Shown here one piece after another: positions 1 to 10,346 of a DNA stretch of 64,000 nt. Made by a program: the position numbers and the translations under genes. Source of the stretch: Fibrobacterota bacterium (GTDB taxonomy: Bacteria > Fibrobacterota > Fibrobacteria > UBA11236); contig CANKII010000009.1 of NCBI GenBank assembly GCA_947482115.1, positions 1 through 64,000 of the forward strand. The letters are read 5' to 3'. Each line of letters starts with the position of its first letter. The stretch's first letter is position 1. The notes under the pieces are model-generated. The model worked only from the letters and a program-made list of their open reading frames with translations. It made no database searches and was not told the origin of the DNA.

Positions 1-28
1 GTAGGGGTGAGGCATGCCTCACCCCTAC
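1..28. repeat. Perfect 28-base palindrome, dispersed repeat family A
   Basis: Two 12-base arms (GTAGGGGTGAGG and its reverse complement) flank CATG, so the whole element is its own reverse complement. The outer GTAGGGG/CCCCTAC ends are shared with the copies at 6336, 30561 and 42809. It lies 20 bases upstream of the first gene and could form a hairpin in RNA from either strand. Because the window starts here, a longer element cannot be excluded. Confidence 0.8.
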
Positions 29-47
29 AGCGCGACAACATTGAACC

Positions 48-860
48 ATGTCGAAAAAAAAACGCTTCGTTACCATCCAGATTATCCCCGATGATTTGAG
101 CGAAGCTTGGACTCTCAAACTGCGCTATCGCTTCTTTGAATTTCTGTTTTATGCGACTATCGTCGCCCTGTTCGCCGTGGGTTTTGCAGCCGTCAAGGTG
201 GTTCAGATTCAGGGGAAGGTTCTGCTGGCCAACCATCTGGCCGTGCGCAATCAGGAATTGATGGAGCAACAGAAAAAAATGGAGCTTCTGGAACGGGAGT
301 TGGCTTCATTAAGCGAAAAGGAACGGGCGATTCGGGATATTCTTCAGGCTTTTCTGGCTCAAACCCCTTCGGATTCGGTACGGACGGTCGCTGCTCCGGC
401 TTGGGTTGCGAATTTGGGGCAATATCTTGAAGATATTCGTGCCGTGGAACGCCGGCTGGAAAGCCATGACGCCAGTCTTTTGCGGGAGAAACAACCCACT
501 ATCTGGCCCGTTAAGGGGATTGTGAGCCAACGCTTTTCCAATGGCGGCACCGAAGGGCGTCACGATGGCATCGATATTCTCGCCGAACAAAACACCTTGG
601 TGGTCAGCGCAGCCAAGGGCGTGGTGGTGGGCGCAGGATGGGATCAGGATTTGGGGCGTTATGTGCGTGTGAATCACGACTTCGGAGTTGAAACGGTGTA
701 CGGCCATTTGGCGCGCGCCTTTGTCCAGACCGGCGATCAGGTGGGGAAGGGGTCCGCAGTGGGCCTCGTCGGAAATACGGGCCGCAGTTTGGGGCCTCAT
801 TTGCATTTTGAAATTATCTTCAAGGGGAAACCAGTAGACCCCCTGCCTTACTTGCAATAA
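48..860 (+). CDS. M23 family metallopeptidase, membrane-anchored
   Basis: This 270-residue protein is probably a cell-wall endopeptidase or an M23-type regulator of wall hydrolysis. One membrane helix lies at about residues 31-50, followed by a Lys/Glu-rich coiled coil at about 57-98 and a LytM domain at about 150-265. The zinc ligands of active M23 enzymes are present: His172 and Asp176 in GRHDGID, and His251/His253 in PHLHFE, with the catalytic His220 in YGHL. The domain should face the periplasm. A bactofilin gene follows after 11 bases; M23 peptidase/bactofilin pairs are known in several phyla, where they shape the cell. The substrate bond cannot be read from sequence. Confidence 0.88.
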   Translation: MSKKKRFVTIQIIPDDLSEAWTLKLRYRFFEFLFYATIVALFAVGFAAVKVVQIQGKVLLANHLAVRNQELMEQQKKMELLERELASLSEKERAIRDILQAFLAQTPSDSVRTVAAPAWVANLGQYLEDIRAVERRLESHDASLLREKQPTIWPVKGIVSQRFSNGGTEGRHDGIDILAEQNTLVVSAAKGVVVGAGWDQDLGRYVRVNHDFGVETVYGHLARAFVQTGDQVGKGSAVGLVGNTGRSLGPHLHFEIIFKGKPVDPLPYLQ

Positions 861-871
861 ACGAGGAACCC

Positions 872-1219
872 ATGTCGAAGAACGCCACTGCCAGCATGAC
901 CTTCATCAGCGAAGGAACCCAAATCACCGGAGAAATGTCGGTGGAACACGATTTACGCGTGGAAGGTGTTGTAAAGGGCGCTGTTTCTGTGGGCGGGACC
1001 TTGGTTTTAGGGCCTACCGGCCGTATCGAAGGAGATGTGGGTGCACGCTCGGCGACTTTGGCGGGACATATCACCGGGAATATTCATACGCAGGAAAAAC
1101 TGGTGTTGGAAGGCAAATCTGTATTGCTCGGAGATTTGCAAACGCGTGAACTGGTCATTCAGGAAGGCGCCATTTTCCAAGGCAAGTGCGCTATGGATAT
1201 CAACACTCGTCCCGGCTGA
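872..1219 (+). CDS. Bactofilin
   Basis: A 115-residue polymer-forming cytoskeletal protein (bactofilin/DUF583). The core at about residues 12-105 shows the repeating hydrophobic-Gly beta-helix pattern of the family, for example GTQITGEMSVEHDLRVEG followed by further short turns with Gly at regular spacing. It is short, with almost no tails outside the beta-helix. It is likely co-transcribed with the upstream M23 peptidase. Bactofilins form nucleotide-independent filaments under the membrane and can localise wall enzymes, so the pair probably works together (inference). The start is ATG with a gaggaac-type ribosome site. Confidence 0.9.
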   Translation: MSKNATASMTFISEGTQITGEMSVEHDLRVEGVVKGAVSVGGTLVLGPTGRIEGDVGARSATLAGHITGNIHTQEKLVLEGKSVLLGDLQTRELVIQEGAIFQGKCAMDINTRPG

Positions 1220-1250
1220 ACCGTAAAACGATTTTCTTAAGGCTTCTCGT

Positions 1251-1469
1251 ATGAGCGTGTCCAACGAAAAGCCCTCCACGAGTCTTGGTTTTCTTCTCAC
1301 ATTGGGCGGTTCTCTTGCGGCTTGGATGGTCGGGGGAGTGCTTTTGGGCCGTTGGGCCGATCATCATTGGGGAATGACTCCGTGGGGAACCGTGGCAGGG
1401 GCTATTTTAGGCTTTGCAGGAGCGGGTTACTCGGTTTTTCGGGAAGTTCAGAGAATGGATGGTAAGTAG
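1251..1469 (+). CDS. atpZ: AtpZ/AtpI-like small membrane protein of the ATP synthase operon
   Basis: A 72-residue protein with two predicted membrane helices at about residues 14-34 and 44-62 and the Gly-rich pattern of the F0F1-ATPase gene-1 family (AtpZ), including a WADHHWG turn between the helices. Members lie first in atp operons and are thought to help assemble the c-ring or carry cations such as magnesium; the role is not settled. It starts 31 bases after the bactofilin stop and is followed by a 128-base gap before the next atp gene, so the main atp promoter could lie in that gap. Confidence 0.8.
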   Translation: MSVSNEKPSTSLGFLLTLGGSLAAWMVGGVLLGRWADHHWGMTPWGTVAGAILGFAGAGYSVFREVQRMDGK

Positions 1470-1597
1470 TCCAAAATTTCTTGTGGCAATCTGGTAGAAC
1501 CACTTTAAATCGGGCGTTTTTTTTGTTAGCCTTACGGGCCTTTAAAACCTGATTTTCCTCACAATAAACTGGATTTTGACTCGAAAGTAAACCGGCT

Positions 1598-1966
1598 GTG
1601 ACGACCTTCATAAAATCCCTGTTGGCAGGCTTCGCCTTACTCGGACTCGTCGCATTTGGAGTTTCCAAACTCTTGCCCCATTATCATTTGTCCCATGGTT
1701 TGGCCGGATTGATTTTGATGGGCTTGAATGCCTTGGCCGCAGTGGCCTTTCTTCACTTTGTCGGCAAGACAAATTTTATTCGTGCGTCTTTGCTTTCCAT
1801 GGTGGCCCGACTTTTCACCTTGGCCATTATCATGGTGATCGCCCTGAGGGCTTTTAAACCTTCGCAACCCGAAGCCTTTTCTTTTGTATTCACGGCCATG
1901 GCGGGATATATCGTTTTTCAGGCTTTGGAAATTCGGTACTTCATGCGTCAAGGAATTCTACGATGA
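1598..1966 (+). CDS. atpI: ATP synthase subunit I-like protein
   Basis: A 122-residue protein with four predicted membrane helices at about residues 5-24, 31-52, 63-83 and 90-110, the size and topology of the AtpI/UncI chain. The start is GTG at 1598 with only a weak ribosome site. It overlaps atpB by 4 bases (ATGA), which suggests translational coupling. AtpI is regarded as an assembly factor for the c-ring. The sequence is not strongly conserved, so the name rests on size, helices and position between atpZ and atpB. Confidence 0.7.
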   Translation: MTTFIKSLLAGFALLGLVAFGVSKLLPHYHLSHGLAGLILMGLNALAAVAFLHFVGKTNFIRASLLSMVARLFTLAIIMVIALRAFKPSQPEAFSFVFTAMAGYIVFQALEIRYFMRQGILR

Positions 1967-2811
1967 TTCGCCGCTGGATCGCCGCTTTGGTTTTTCTGCT
2001 GACCGCAGTGACGGTGAAGGCCGAAGATCTCGGTGGCTTCATGATGCATCACATCAGCAACAGCCATGAGTGGAAGGTGACCCCCTGGGGCCCTACCTTG
2101 GTTTTGCCCGAAGGGTGGAAGATCGCCGGAGTGGACATGTCCATTTCGCTGCATGTCTTCCTGATGTTTGTGGCGGCAGCTTTTCTCCTTCTGTTTTTAA
2201 TTCCTGCGACCAAGCGCAAAGGATTGGCTCCTGCGAATCGCGCCGGAAACATTTTGGAAATTCTGGTTCTCTTCGTGCGTGATGAAGTGGTGAAGCCCAA
2301 CCTCGGTGAAAAAGACACGCGTAAATGGTCTCCGTTTTTTCTCACGCTATTCTTCTTCCTGCTCACGCTCAACTTCATGAGTTTGATTCCCGGCGTTCCG
2401 GCAGTGGGCGGCAATATCAACTTCACCGCCACCATGGCTTTGATCATCTTCATCGTGTATAACGCCGCAGGTATTGCCCGCAATGGCGGCCATTATTTTT
2501 CCAATCTCTTTCCAAAAGGTTTGCCCATCGCGGTGTTGCCGCTGATTGTGCTGATTGAAATCCTCGGATTGTTCACCAAAGCTTTCGCCTTGGCCATTCG
2601 TTTGTTCGCCAACATGACGGCGGGACACGTCTTGATTCTCAGCCTGTTGGGGCTCATCGTTGTCTTTAAATCCTATGCGGCTGCGGGCGCTTTTGTGCCT
2701 TTCACCCTCTTTATTTATCTGATTGAAATCCTGGTTGCCTTCCTGCAAGCCTACGTCTTCACGCTGCTCGCCAGCTTGTTCGTGGGCATGGCGGTGCATC
2801 AGGAACACTAA
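1963..2811 (+). CDS. atpB: F0F1 ATP synthase subunit a
   Basis: A 282-residue integral membrane subunit that forms the proton half-channels next to the c-ring. It starts with a hydrophobic segment at about residues 4-20, followed by about five further helices. The essential arginine is Arg213 in the segment ALAIRLFANMTAGH, and a C-terminal helix with several polar residues (EILVAFLQAYVF) matches the family signature. It overlaps atpI by four bases and atpE follows after 47 bases. Length and motif order are typical. Confidence 0.95.
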   Translation: MIRRWIAALVFLLTAVTVKAEDLGGFMMHHISNSHEWKVTPWGPTLVLPEGWKIAGVDMSISLHVFLMFVAAAFLLLFLIPATKRKGLAPANRAGNILEILVLFVRDEVVKPNLGEKDTRKWSPFFLTLFFFLLTLNFMSLIPGVPAVGGNINFTATMALIIFIVYNAAGIARNGGHYFSNLFPKGLPIAVLPLIVLIEILGLFTKAFALAIRLFANMTAGHVLILSLLGLIVVFKSYAAAGAFVPFTLFIYLIEILVAFLQAYVFTLLASLFVGMAVHQEH

Positions 2812-2822
2812 GAGAACAGTAA

Positions 2823-3092
<270 letters not shown>

Positions 3093-3112
3093 CCGGTCAG
3101 GGAGAAACCATA

Positions 3113-3661
3113 ATGGCAACGGAAACGCAGGCGGAAACCGCCGTCAACGAAGGGCATTCTGGAATGCCTCCGTTGTTGCGCTTTGATCCCGGCGTGGGTG
3201 TCTGGACGATCGTCACGTTCGTTCTTCTGCTCATCCTCCTGAAAAAATTTGCGTGGAAGCCGATTCTCGATTCTTTGGACGCGCGCGACAAAGCCATTCA
3301 GGGAAGTCTGGATCAGGCCGCACGCATTCAGGCGGAGAACGCTCGTCTCGCCGAGGAACAAAAACGCATTCTCGCCGAAGCGAAAGCCCAGGCCGGAGAA
3401 ATCGTTCAAACCGCGCGCGAATCAGCCGAAGGGTTGAAGAAGAGTGTGGAGAACGCGGCGCAGGAAGAAAAGCGTCGCATCCTCGCATCGGCGACTCAGG
3501 AAATCGAAGCTTCGAAACAAGCGGCCATCGCGGATCTCAAAAAGACCACGGCGGATTTGTCCATCGGCATTGCGGAAAAGCTTATCCGGCAAAATCTGGA
3601 TGATGCGAAGAACCGCGCCTTGGTCGATCAACTGATTCAAGAGGTGTCGCGCAAAGCGTAA
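3113..3661 (+). CDS. atpF: F0F1 ATP synthase subunit b
   Basis: A 182-residue peripheral-stalk subunit. A single membrane helix lies at about residues 34-51 after a 30-residue N-terminal lead. The rest is a long charged helix rich in Ala, Glu, Lys and Arg, ending with a segment that binds subunit delta. It lies between the c and delta genes, 20 bases after atpE and 2 bases before atpH. The N-terminal lead is somewhat longer than in E. coli, and ATG with a gggag ribosome site supports the start. Confidence 0.93.
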   Translation: MATETQAETAVNEGHSGMPPLLRFDPGVGVWTIVTFVLLLILLKKFAWKPILDSLDARDKAIQGSLDQAARIQAENARLAEEQKRILAEAKAQAGEIVQTARESAEGLKKSVENAAQEEKRRILASATQEIEASKQAAIADLKKTTADLSIGIAEKLIRQNLDDAKNRALVDQLIQEVSRKA

Positions 3662-3663
3662 TC

Positions 3664-4209
3664 ATGGCAAAGCGGAACTACAGCAAAGCGGCGTCGGTGT
3701 ATGCCAGAACTCTTTTGGAGCTCAGCTCTGAAAAGGGAATTCAGGCCGCACTGAAAACCGAGATGGAGATTTTACGCGATGTGTTCGCGAAAACTCCGGA
3801 ACTCGATCGCGCTTTGGGACTCCCTGCTCTTCCAGCCGAGAAAAAAGCCGCGCTGGCTAAATCGCTTTCGGAAAATTCCTCGGAACTTATGAAGCGGTTG
3901 ATTCGCCTTTTGGAAATCAAGGGACGTCTTGCGTTGCTCGGTTCCATTACCGAAGAATTTCTTCGTCTGGAGGAAGCCGGTCGCCATGTGCGTCGTGCAC
4001 GCGTGATCAGCGCGTTGCCTTTTTCCGCGGAACAACTGGAACATTTGTCCCAGGGACTTTCGGCACGACGTCCTGGTCAAACTTATTTGCTTCACAATGA
4101 AGTGGATCCATCCCTCATCGCGGGCTTCCGCGTGGAAGAGGAAGATTCCGTCATCGATGCCACTCTTCGTCACAAGCTCAACGCATTGCGGCACCATCTC
4201 GCCGCATAG
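3664..4209 (+). CDS. atpH: F0F1 ATP synthase subunit delta
   Basis: A 181-residue peripheral-stalk subunit that connects the b-dimer to the top of the alpha3beta3 head. It has the N-terminal helical bundle ([15 protein letters not shown]) and the C-terminal half ending in the family pattern of a Gly-Phe-Arg strand followed by Asp-Ser-Ser/Val-type residues and a terminal helix ([20 protein letters not shown]). It starts 2 bases after atpF and ends 8 bases before atpA, so the operon is tightly packed. Confidence 0.92.
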   Translation: MAKRNYSKAASVYARTLLELSSEKGIQAALKTEMEILRDVFAKTPELDRALGLPALPAEKKAALAKSLSENSSELMKRLIRLLEIKGRLALLGSITEEFLRLEEAGRHVRRARVISALPFSAEQLEHLSQGLSARRPGQTYLLHNEVDPSLIAGFRVEEEDSVIDATLRHKLNALRHHLAA

Positions 4210-4217
4210 GAAACATC

Positions 4218-5753
4218 ATGTCGACTCAAATCAAATCGGACGAAATCAGCACCATCCTCAAGAAGCAACTGGAGAGCCTCGATCTCGCCAGCGATACTTA
4301 TGAGACGGGCACCGTGCTTCAAGTGGGCGACGGCATTGCCCGCGTGTTCGGTCTTTCCAAGGCCATGGCCGGCGAGCTCGTCGAAGTGCAAACGCTTGAG
4401 GGAAAAGTTTCGGGCCTCGTGCTCAACCTCGAATCCGACAATGCCGGTATCGCCATTCTCGGTTCCGATTCGGCAGTGAAGGAAGGGGACATTGTCACCC
4501 GCACCAATACCATCGCATCTGTTCCCGTGGGCGACACGATTTTGGGGCGCGTCATTAACGCCTTGGGTGAAGTCATTGACGGTGGCCCGGCTTTGGATCG
4601 CACGATCATGCGCCCCATTGAATTGAAGGCTCCCGGAATCATCCGTCGTCAGAACGTGCATGAGCCGCTCGAAACCGGCATCAAGGCCATCGACACCATG
4701 ATTCCCATCGGTCGCGGTCAGCGCGAATTGATCATCGGTGATCGCAAGACTGGCAAAACCGCCATTGCCATTGATACCATTATCAATCAGCGCGGCAAAG
4801 GTGTGAAGTGCATTTATGTCGGTATCGGCCAGAAGCAGAGCACCATCGCCATGGTGGTGGAAAAATTGCGCGCCGCCGGAGCGATGGAATACACTTGTGT
4901 CGTCGCAGCCAACGCTTCCGATCCCGCGCCGCTTCAGTATCTCGCGCCGTATTGCGGTGTGACCATGGGCGAGCATTTCATGTTCAACGGCGGACATGCG
5001 CTGTTGGTGTATGATGACTTGACCAAACAGGCGCAAGCCTATCGTCAGCTTTCCTTGTTGCTCCGCCGTCCGCCAGGCCGTGAAGCGTATCCCGGTGACG
5101 TGTTCTTTTTGCACAGCCGTTTGCTCGAGCGTGCCGCGAAAATGTCGGCGGAAGAAGGCGGCGGCAGTCTTACCGCGTTGCCCATCATTGAAACGCAGGC
5201 CGGCGACGTGTCGGCTTACATTCCGACCAATGTGATTTCGATTACCGACGGACAAATCTTTTTGGATGCCAATATGTTCAACGGTGGACAGCGTCCGGCT
5301 GTAGACGTGGGCCTTTCCGTTTCACGCGTGGGTGGCGACGCTCAAATCAAAGCGACCAAACAGGTTGCCGGTGCGTTGCGCTTGACTTTGGCCCAGTATC
5401 GCGAGTTGGCGGCGTTTTCGCAGTTCGCTTCCGATCTCGACAAGGCCACGCAAAAACAATTGGCGCGCGGTGCACGTCTGACGCGGTTGTTGCGTCAGGG
5501 TCAGTATTCGCCGTATCGCATTTCCAAGACCATCATGGTCGTGTTCGCGGGCAACCAGGGTTTCACCGATGAAATTCCCATGGAAGACATCGTGCGTTAT
5601 GAAACGGAAATGCTCCAGTTCATCGATGCGCGTTATGCCAAGTTGCTCGATGAAGTCGAAGAGAAGAAAAAGCTGGATGATGATTTGATGAATCGCATGA
5701 AGGCCGCCCTCACCGAGTTCGGCAAGCAATTTGCCGTGACCGCGAAGGGATAA
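4218..5753 (+). CDS. atpA: F0F1 ATP synthase subunit alpha
   Basis: A 511-residue catalytic-head subunit that carries the non-catalytic nucleotide site and the regulatory interface. The P-loop GDRKTGKT is at residues 174-181. The N-terminal beta-barrel (about 25-95), the central RecA-like domain (about 96-375) and the C-terminal helical domain are complete, and the length is normal. The alpha signature region [20 protein letters not shown] is intact. The flanking genes give the standard order H-A-G-D-C. Codon use matches the neighbours, with no sign of transfer. Confidence 0.97.
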   Translation: MSTQIKSDEISTILKKQLESLDLASDTYETGTVLQVGDGIARVFGLSKAMAGELVEVQTLEGKVSGLVLNLESDNAGIAILGSDSAVKEGDIVTRTNTIASVPVGDTILGRVINALGEVIDGGPALDRTIMRPIELKAPGIIRRQNVHEPLETGIKAIDTMIPIGRGQRELIIGDRKTGKTAIAIDTIINQRGKGVKCIYVGIGQKQSTIAMVVEKLRAAGAMEYTCVVAANASDPAPLQYLAPYCGVTMGEHFMFNGGHALLVYDDLTKQAQAYRQLSLLLRRPPGREAYPGDVFFLHSRLLERAAKMSAEEGGGSLTALPIIETQAGDVSAYIPTNVISITDGQIFLDANMFNGGQRPAVDVGLSVSRVGGDAQIKATKQVAGALRLTLAQYRELAAFSQFASDLDKATQKQLARGARLTRLLRQGQYSPYRISKTIMVVFAGNQGFTDEIPMEDIVRYETEMLQFIDARYAKLLDEVEEKKKLDDDLMNRMKAALTEFGKQFAVTAKG

Positions 5754-5765
5754 CGGAACGACTCC

Positions 5766-6650
5766 ATGGCCGGCATCAAGGAACTCCGCCTTCGCATCAA
5801 GGCGCTGAAGAATAGCAGCAAGATCACCGCGGCCATGAAAATGGTGTCGGCGGCGAAGCTGAAGAAGTCGCAGGACGCGTATTCCCGCGCCAAGCCGTAT
5901 GCGGAGCGCATGGAAGAAATGCTGGCTCGTGTGCTGGCTTCGGTGGATGCGCCCGAACATCCGTTGGCAATTGTCCGTGATGTTCAAAAGGTTCGCTACG
6001 TGGTCATTTCTTCGGATCGCGGCCTTTGCGGTGGGTTCAACAACAACTTGTTCAAAGCCTTTGTCCGTCGTCCCGCCGATGTGTTTCCCGTGGAAGCGCT
6101 GGGAGTCGGACGCCGCGCCCATGAATTTTCCGTGCGTCTTCCGAAAGTTTCCAATGTTTCATGGGAAGCTTCGAACTTGCCGGTTTATTCCAACGCCGCG
6201 CAGATTGCACAGCATTTGATCAAGGATTATCTCGACGGCAAATGCGATAAGGTTGTGCTGGTGTACAATCGCTTTCGCAGCGTGTTATCGCAGCAACCGG
6301 TCTTTGTGCCACTGTTGCCGTTTTCGATGCCAACGGCAGGGGCGGGATTGAATCCCGCCCTTACGAACGCAGCAACGGCTGGGATGAAAGACGACTATTT
6401 CCTTGAGCCGGATGCGGCTGCGTTGTTTGCGGAGTTGCTCCCCAAGCTGGTGGAGCTGCAGGTGTTTCGCGGACTACTGGAAAACGCAGTAGGTGAACAC
6501 AGTGCGCGCATGACGGCGATGGAAAACGCCACCAAGAACACCAAGGATCTAATCAATTCACTGACTCTCACCATGAACCGTGCACGGCAGGCCGCCATTA
6601 CGCGCGAGCTCATTGAAATTGTGTCCGGTGCGGAAACGCTCAAGGGTTAA
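5766..6650 (+). CDS. atpG: F0F1 ATP synthase subunit gamma, with an in-frame repeat insertion
   Basis: A 294-residue central rotor shaft. The N-terminal helix (IKELRLRIKALKNSSKITAA) and the C-terminal helix ending in RQAAITRELIEIVSGAE are the conserved coiled-coil parts that turn inside alpha3beta3. Residues about 189-207 (PTAGAGLNPALTNAATAGM) read through a hairpin repeat of family A at 6336-6364. The reading frame stays open and the insertion falls in a variable surface region before the DDYFLEP segment, so the protein is probably functional. It starts 12 bases after atpA. Confidence 0.95.
   Translation: MAGIKELRLRIKALKNSSKITAAMKMVSAAKLKKSQDAYSRAKPYAERMEEMLARVLASVDAPEHPLAIVRDVQKVRYVVISSDRGLCGGFNNNLFKAFVRRPADVFPVEALGVGRRAHEFSVRLPKVSNVSWEASNLPVYSNAAQIAQHLIKDYLDGKCDKVVLVYNRFRSVLSQQPVFVPLLPFSMPTAGAGLNPALTNAATAGMKDDYFLEPDAAALFAELLPKLVELQVFRGLLENAVGEHSARMTAMENATKNTKDLINSLTLTMNRARQAAITRELIEIVSGAETLKG
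6336..6364. repeat. Family A palindrome inside atpG
   Basis: An 11-base perfect stem (GGGCGGGATT with G40 of the 5' arm, around a single G at 6350) extends outward with one G-T pair, one A-T pair and one mismatch, giving ends GCAGGGG/CCCTTAC that resemble the GTAGGGG/CCCCTAC ends of the other copies. It is translated in frame as part of subunit gamma. Confidence 0.75.
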
Positions 6651-8111
<1,461 letters not shown>

Positions 8112-8116
8112 TCGAC

Positions 8117-8524
8117 ATGCATCTGCAAATTTTAACTCCGGAAAAAACAGCCTTCGACGGCGAGGTGGAAAGCATCTCCGCGCCGGGTGAAGCAGGCGGC
8201 CTTGAAGTCCTCAAGGATCATGCGCCCATTTTGTCGAGTTTGATTCCCGGCGATGTGCGTTTGCTCTCCGGAGGCAAGGTGCAGAATTTCCATGTCAGCT
8301 TCGGGTTCCTCGAGTTCAGCCACAATCGCGGTGTGATTCTGGCGAATGCGGTGGAGAAGTCAGGCGAGATTGACATGGAACGGGTGATGGCGGCGAAGGA
8401 ACGCGCGGAGAAATATCTTGCCAGTTCCAAGCATGAAGTCGATGTTGCCCGTGCTCAGAAGGCTCTCATCCGTGCCCGCTCTCGCGAGAAATTTGTTCAG
8501 AAGATTGGGACTTCGGCGGGCTGA
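8117..8524 (+). CDS. atpC: F0F1 ATP synthase subunit epsilon
   Basis: A 135-residue subunit that couples the rotor to the c-ring and can inhibit ATP hydrolysis. The N-terminal beta-sandwich (residues about 1-85, starting MHLQILTPEKTAFDGEVESI) has the family pattern with the GEAGGLEVLKDHAP segment, and a C-terminal helical hairpin follows (about 92-132). It is the last gene of the atp operon. The next gene is on the opposite strand and ends only 24 bases further on; the gap has no strong hairpin terminator. Confidence 0.93.
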   Translation: MHLQILTPEKTAFDGEVESISAPGEAGGLEVLKDHAPILSSLIPGDVRLLSGGKVQNFHVSFGFLEFSHNRGVILANAVEKSGEIDMERVMAAKERAEKYLASSKHEVDVARAQKALIRARSREKFVQKIGTSAG

Positions 8525-8548
8525 GATTTTAAAATGTTGATCCCCGAA

Positions 8549-9277
8549 TTATTTCAGGGAATCTAGAGCGCGTTGTAAATTCACATTATTCCGTTGTTGG
8601 ATAATATTCTTCGATGCAATATAGCGTTCCACTGTATTTAATACTTGTTTGGCTTCTCCTGAACTGATTTTACTTCTCCAATCATCAATAAAATCACCAT
8701 GACAATTTCTCGACTTTTCACCACTTCCACAAGGACATAGCCGATGTTTTTTGGAATCTTTTTCGGCAAGAATTCTAATAAACGCTAGGATAACTTCAGG
8801 ATCAGAAAATCCTAACATTTCGGAGTAAGCTTCAAACACTCCTTTTTCGCTGTGGCCGCGCTGATCAAAAGGCCAAGAACCGATTCGTTTTTTGTGCTCA
8901 AATCCAATATAAAAGGAGCGAACTACACCTTCCATAAATTCTACGAGGGTTGAACCTTCGGGCCAATACTTCCATCTTTCTCCTGGCACAAATAAACAAT
9001 GAGTGCCATCCTTTCCGGTATGATAGTGTTCGCTTCGGTCAATTTTTCCTTCTAACTCCCTAACTACTGGGATTCCTTTTGGAAAATCAATCGGTAACTC
9101 TACTTCGATTTCAAAGCGCTCTATCTCGCTACCTTCGTACATGAGATAGAACGGACCCTGAAAAAAAATTCTTTCGAATTTTTCCGCAGACTGTAATTCG
9201 GGAAAGGCATAACGCATTTGATCCAGGGTGCTCTGGTAAAATTCGGGATTTATTTTATGCCAACTTTTTTTAGCCAC
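8549..9277 (-). CDS. E2-conjugase-like protein with C-terminal SEC-C zinc motif
   Basis: With GTG at 9277 as start this is a 242-residue protein overlapping the upstream gene by 8 bases; a longer reading from 9421 is possible but would lie inside the neighbour. Residues about 30-140 resemble bacterial E2/ubiquitin-conjugase-fold proteins: a beta-meander ending in FEIEVELPIDFPKGIPVVRE, then HYHT (His84/His86), then GTHCLFVPGERW with candidate catalytic Cys94, a WP-rich turn, and a helix. Residues 181-193 form a SEC-C motif (Cys181, Cys183, Cys192, His193), a zinc-binding module often found in accessory proteins. It is the third gene of an operon with a metallo-beta-lactamase-fold protein and a membrane protein. 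The E2 call is from motif order only. Confidence 0.6.
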   Translation of the reverse strand: MAKKSWHKINPEFYQSTLDQMRYAFPELQSAEKFERIFFQGPFYLMYEGSEIERFEIEVELPIDFPKGIPVVRELEGKIDRSEHYHTGKDGTHCLFVPGERWKYWPEGSTLVEFMEGVVRSFYIGFEHKKRIGSWPFDQRGHSEKGVFEAYSEMLGFSDPEVILAFIRILAEKDSKKHRLCPCGSGEKSRNCHGDFIDDWRSKISSGEAKQVLNTVERYIASKNIIQQRNNVNLQRALDSLK

Positions 9278-10325
9278 AGTAATATGGCCTAGGACGCACA
9301 GTTGCCTCTTCTGCCATTTTTTTAATCGCGATTGTTTTCCAAGAGTCTTCTTTTTTGTCTTCGAGGGGGTAATCTTTCGCCAACTTACCATCATCGAACT
9401 TGGGGTTGGAATGTGAGCCATCCTCGTAAATGTCGAAGATTACTGTTTTGTGTGAGTCTCCCAAATGGAGGACGTTTTCTTTCTTGCCGATTTGATCGAC
9501 GTAGAGATCAACCGAATCGTCATGAGGATGGTCATGTGGGCTTTTCTTTTGCTCAGGTGCAGAAATGGCTACAAACTCTGGAGCGATAGCCTTTAGGGCG
9601 TCTAGGTAAGGCTCATCATCCTTATCTTCTTTAAAAAAAGAGCGTGAGCCATGGTGAGAGGCATCAAGCAAAAAGGCGCCTAGCCTTTCTTTATGGTATT
9701 CGGTAATGTGTTCACGAAAGGCCACTAAGTCAGCATCTCCAGTCACAAGCACCCAGGAAGGGTCCTTCCCAAACCGCAGGACAGCACAATGCTCATGGAT
9801 TCGACGAGCCCTAGCTTCAGCATCTTCATCACTAATATCATCTTTAACGTGATCGGCTGGGGCTAAAATGTTGTAATCGATATCGAAGAGCTTTTTCGTA
9901 TCTCGCGTCCCACTAAGTTCGACAATGGCATTTTTGCCGTTTCGAGTTTCTACTTCCTTAATGAGTTTGGTCAGATCGGAGAAATAGTTTCCACGTTCCT
10001 TACCGGGATTATGTCCAGAATGCCAAACATTTTCGATTTCAACAGCGGAAGAAATTTCGGAAATTCCTCGCAGATGATCATCATGTGGATGGGTATTCAC
10101 AAATGCATACAGTTTGGAGGAAAGATCCTTTAAAAGTAACGGAACATTGATCCCACCGCGCTCCTTATCCAAATTGGAATCAATAAGAAGGAGGCGGTAA
10201 TTGTTTCCATCACGAACAAATAACAGAATACAGGAGCCTTGGCCCACATATAAAAAGCAGGTCCTGAGAACGATTTTTGAATTGTCGGGCCAAAGAATTG
10301 ATTTGGCAGTATTTGTGTTCGGCAT
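9270..10325 (-). CDS. Metallo-beta-lactamase-fold hydrolase, ComEC-C-terminal type
   Basis: A 351-residue soluble protein with the complete metal-binding set of the MBL fold: HPHDDH (His79, His81, Asp83, His84), a downstream GDAD (Asp197) after a VLVTG strand, and DASHHGS (His224/His225). The opening FLYVGQGSCILL and the HHGSRS ending resemble the extracellular hydrolase half of ComEC and related nucleases or phosphodiesterases. It lacks membrane helices. Substrate is unknown; nucleic acid or a phosphodiester is plausible from the family. It starts 21 bases after the membrane-protein gene and ends inside the E2-like gene, so all three should be co-translated from one message. Confidence 0.82.
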   Translation of the reverse strand: MPNTNTAKSILWPDNSKIVLRTCFLYVGQGSCILLFVRDGNNYRLLLIDSNLDKERGGINVPLLLKDLSSKLYAFVNTHPHDDHLRGISEISSAVEIENVWHSGHNPGKERGNYFSDLTKLIKEVETRNGKNAIVELSGTRDTKKLFDIDYNILAPADHVKDDISDEDAEARARRIHEHCAVLRFGKDPSWVLVTGDADLVAFREHITEYHKERLGAFLLDASHHGSRSFFKEDKDDEPYLDALKAIAPEFVAISAPEQKKSPHDHPHDDSVDLYVDQIGKKENVLHLGDSHKTVIFDIYEDGSHSNPKFDDGKLAKDYPLEDKKEDSWKTIAIKKMAEEATVRPRPYYCG

Positions 10326-10346
10326 GTTTTTCCTTGGTCTAAGTGG

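Noticed and set aside
4170-5255. Long open frame of 361 codons on the minus strand opposite atpA
   Set aside because: It mirrors the codon bias of the conserved atpA gene, has no recognisable domain and no ribosome site. Antisense frames of this kind also lie opposite atpG, rsmB and purF.
9278-9421. N-terminal extension of the E2-like protein by 48 codons
   Set aside because: It lies in another frame of the MBL-fold gene, is very basic and has no homology-like pattern. GTG 9277 gives a normal short overlap.
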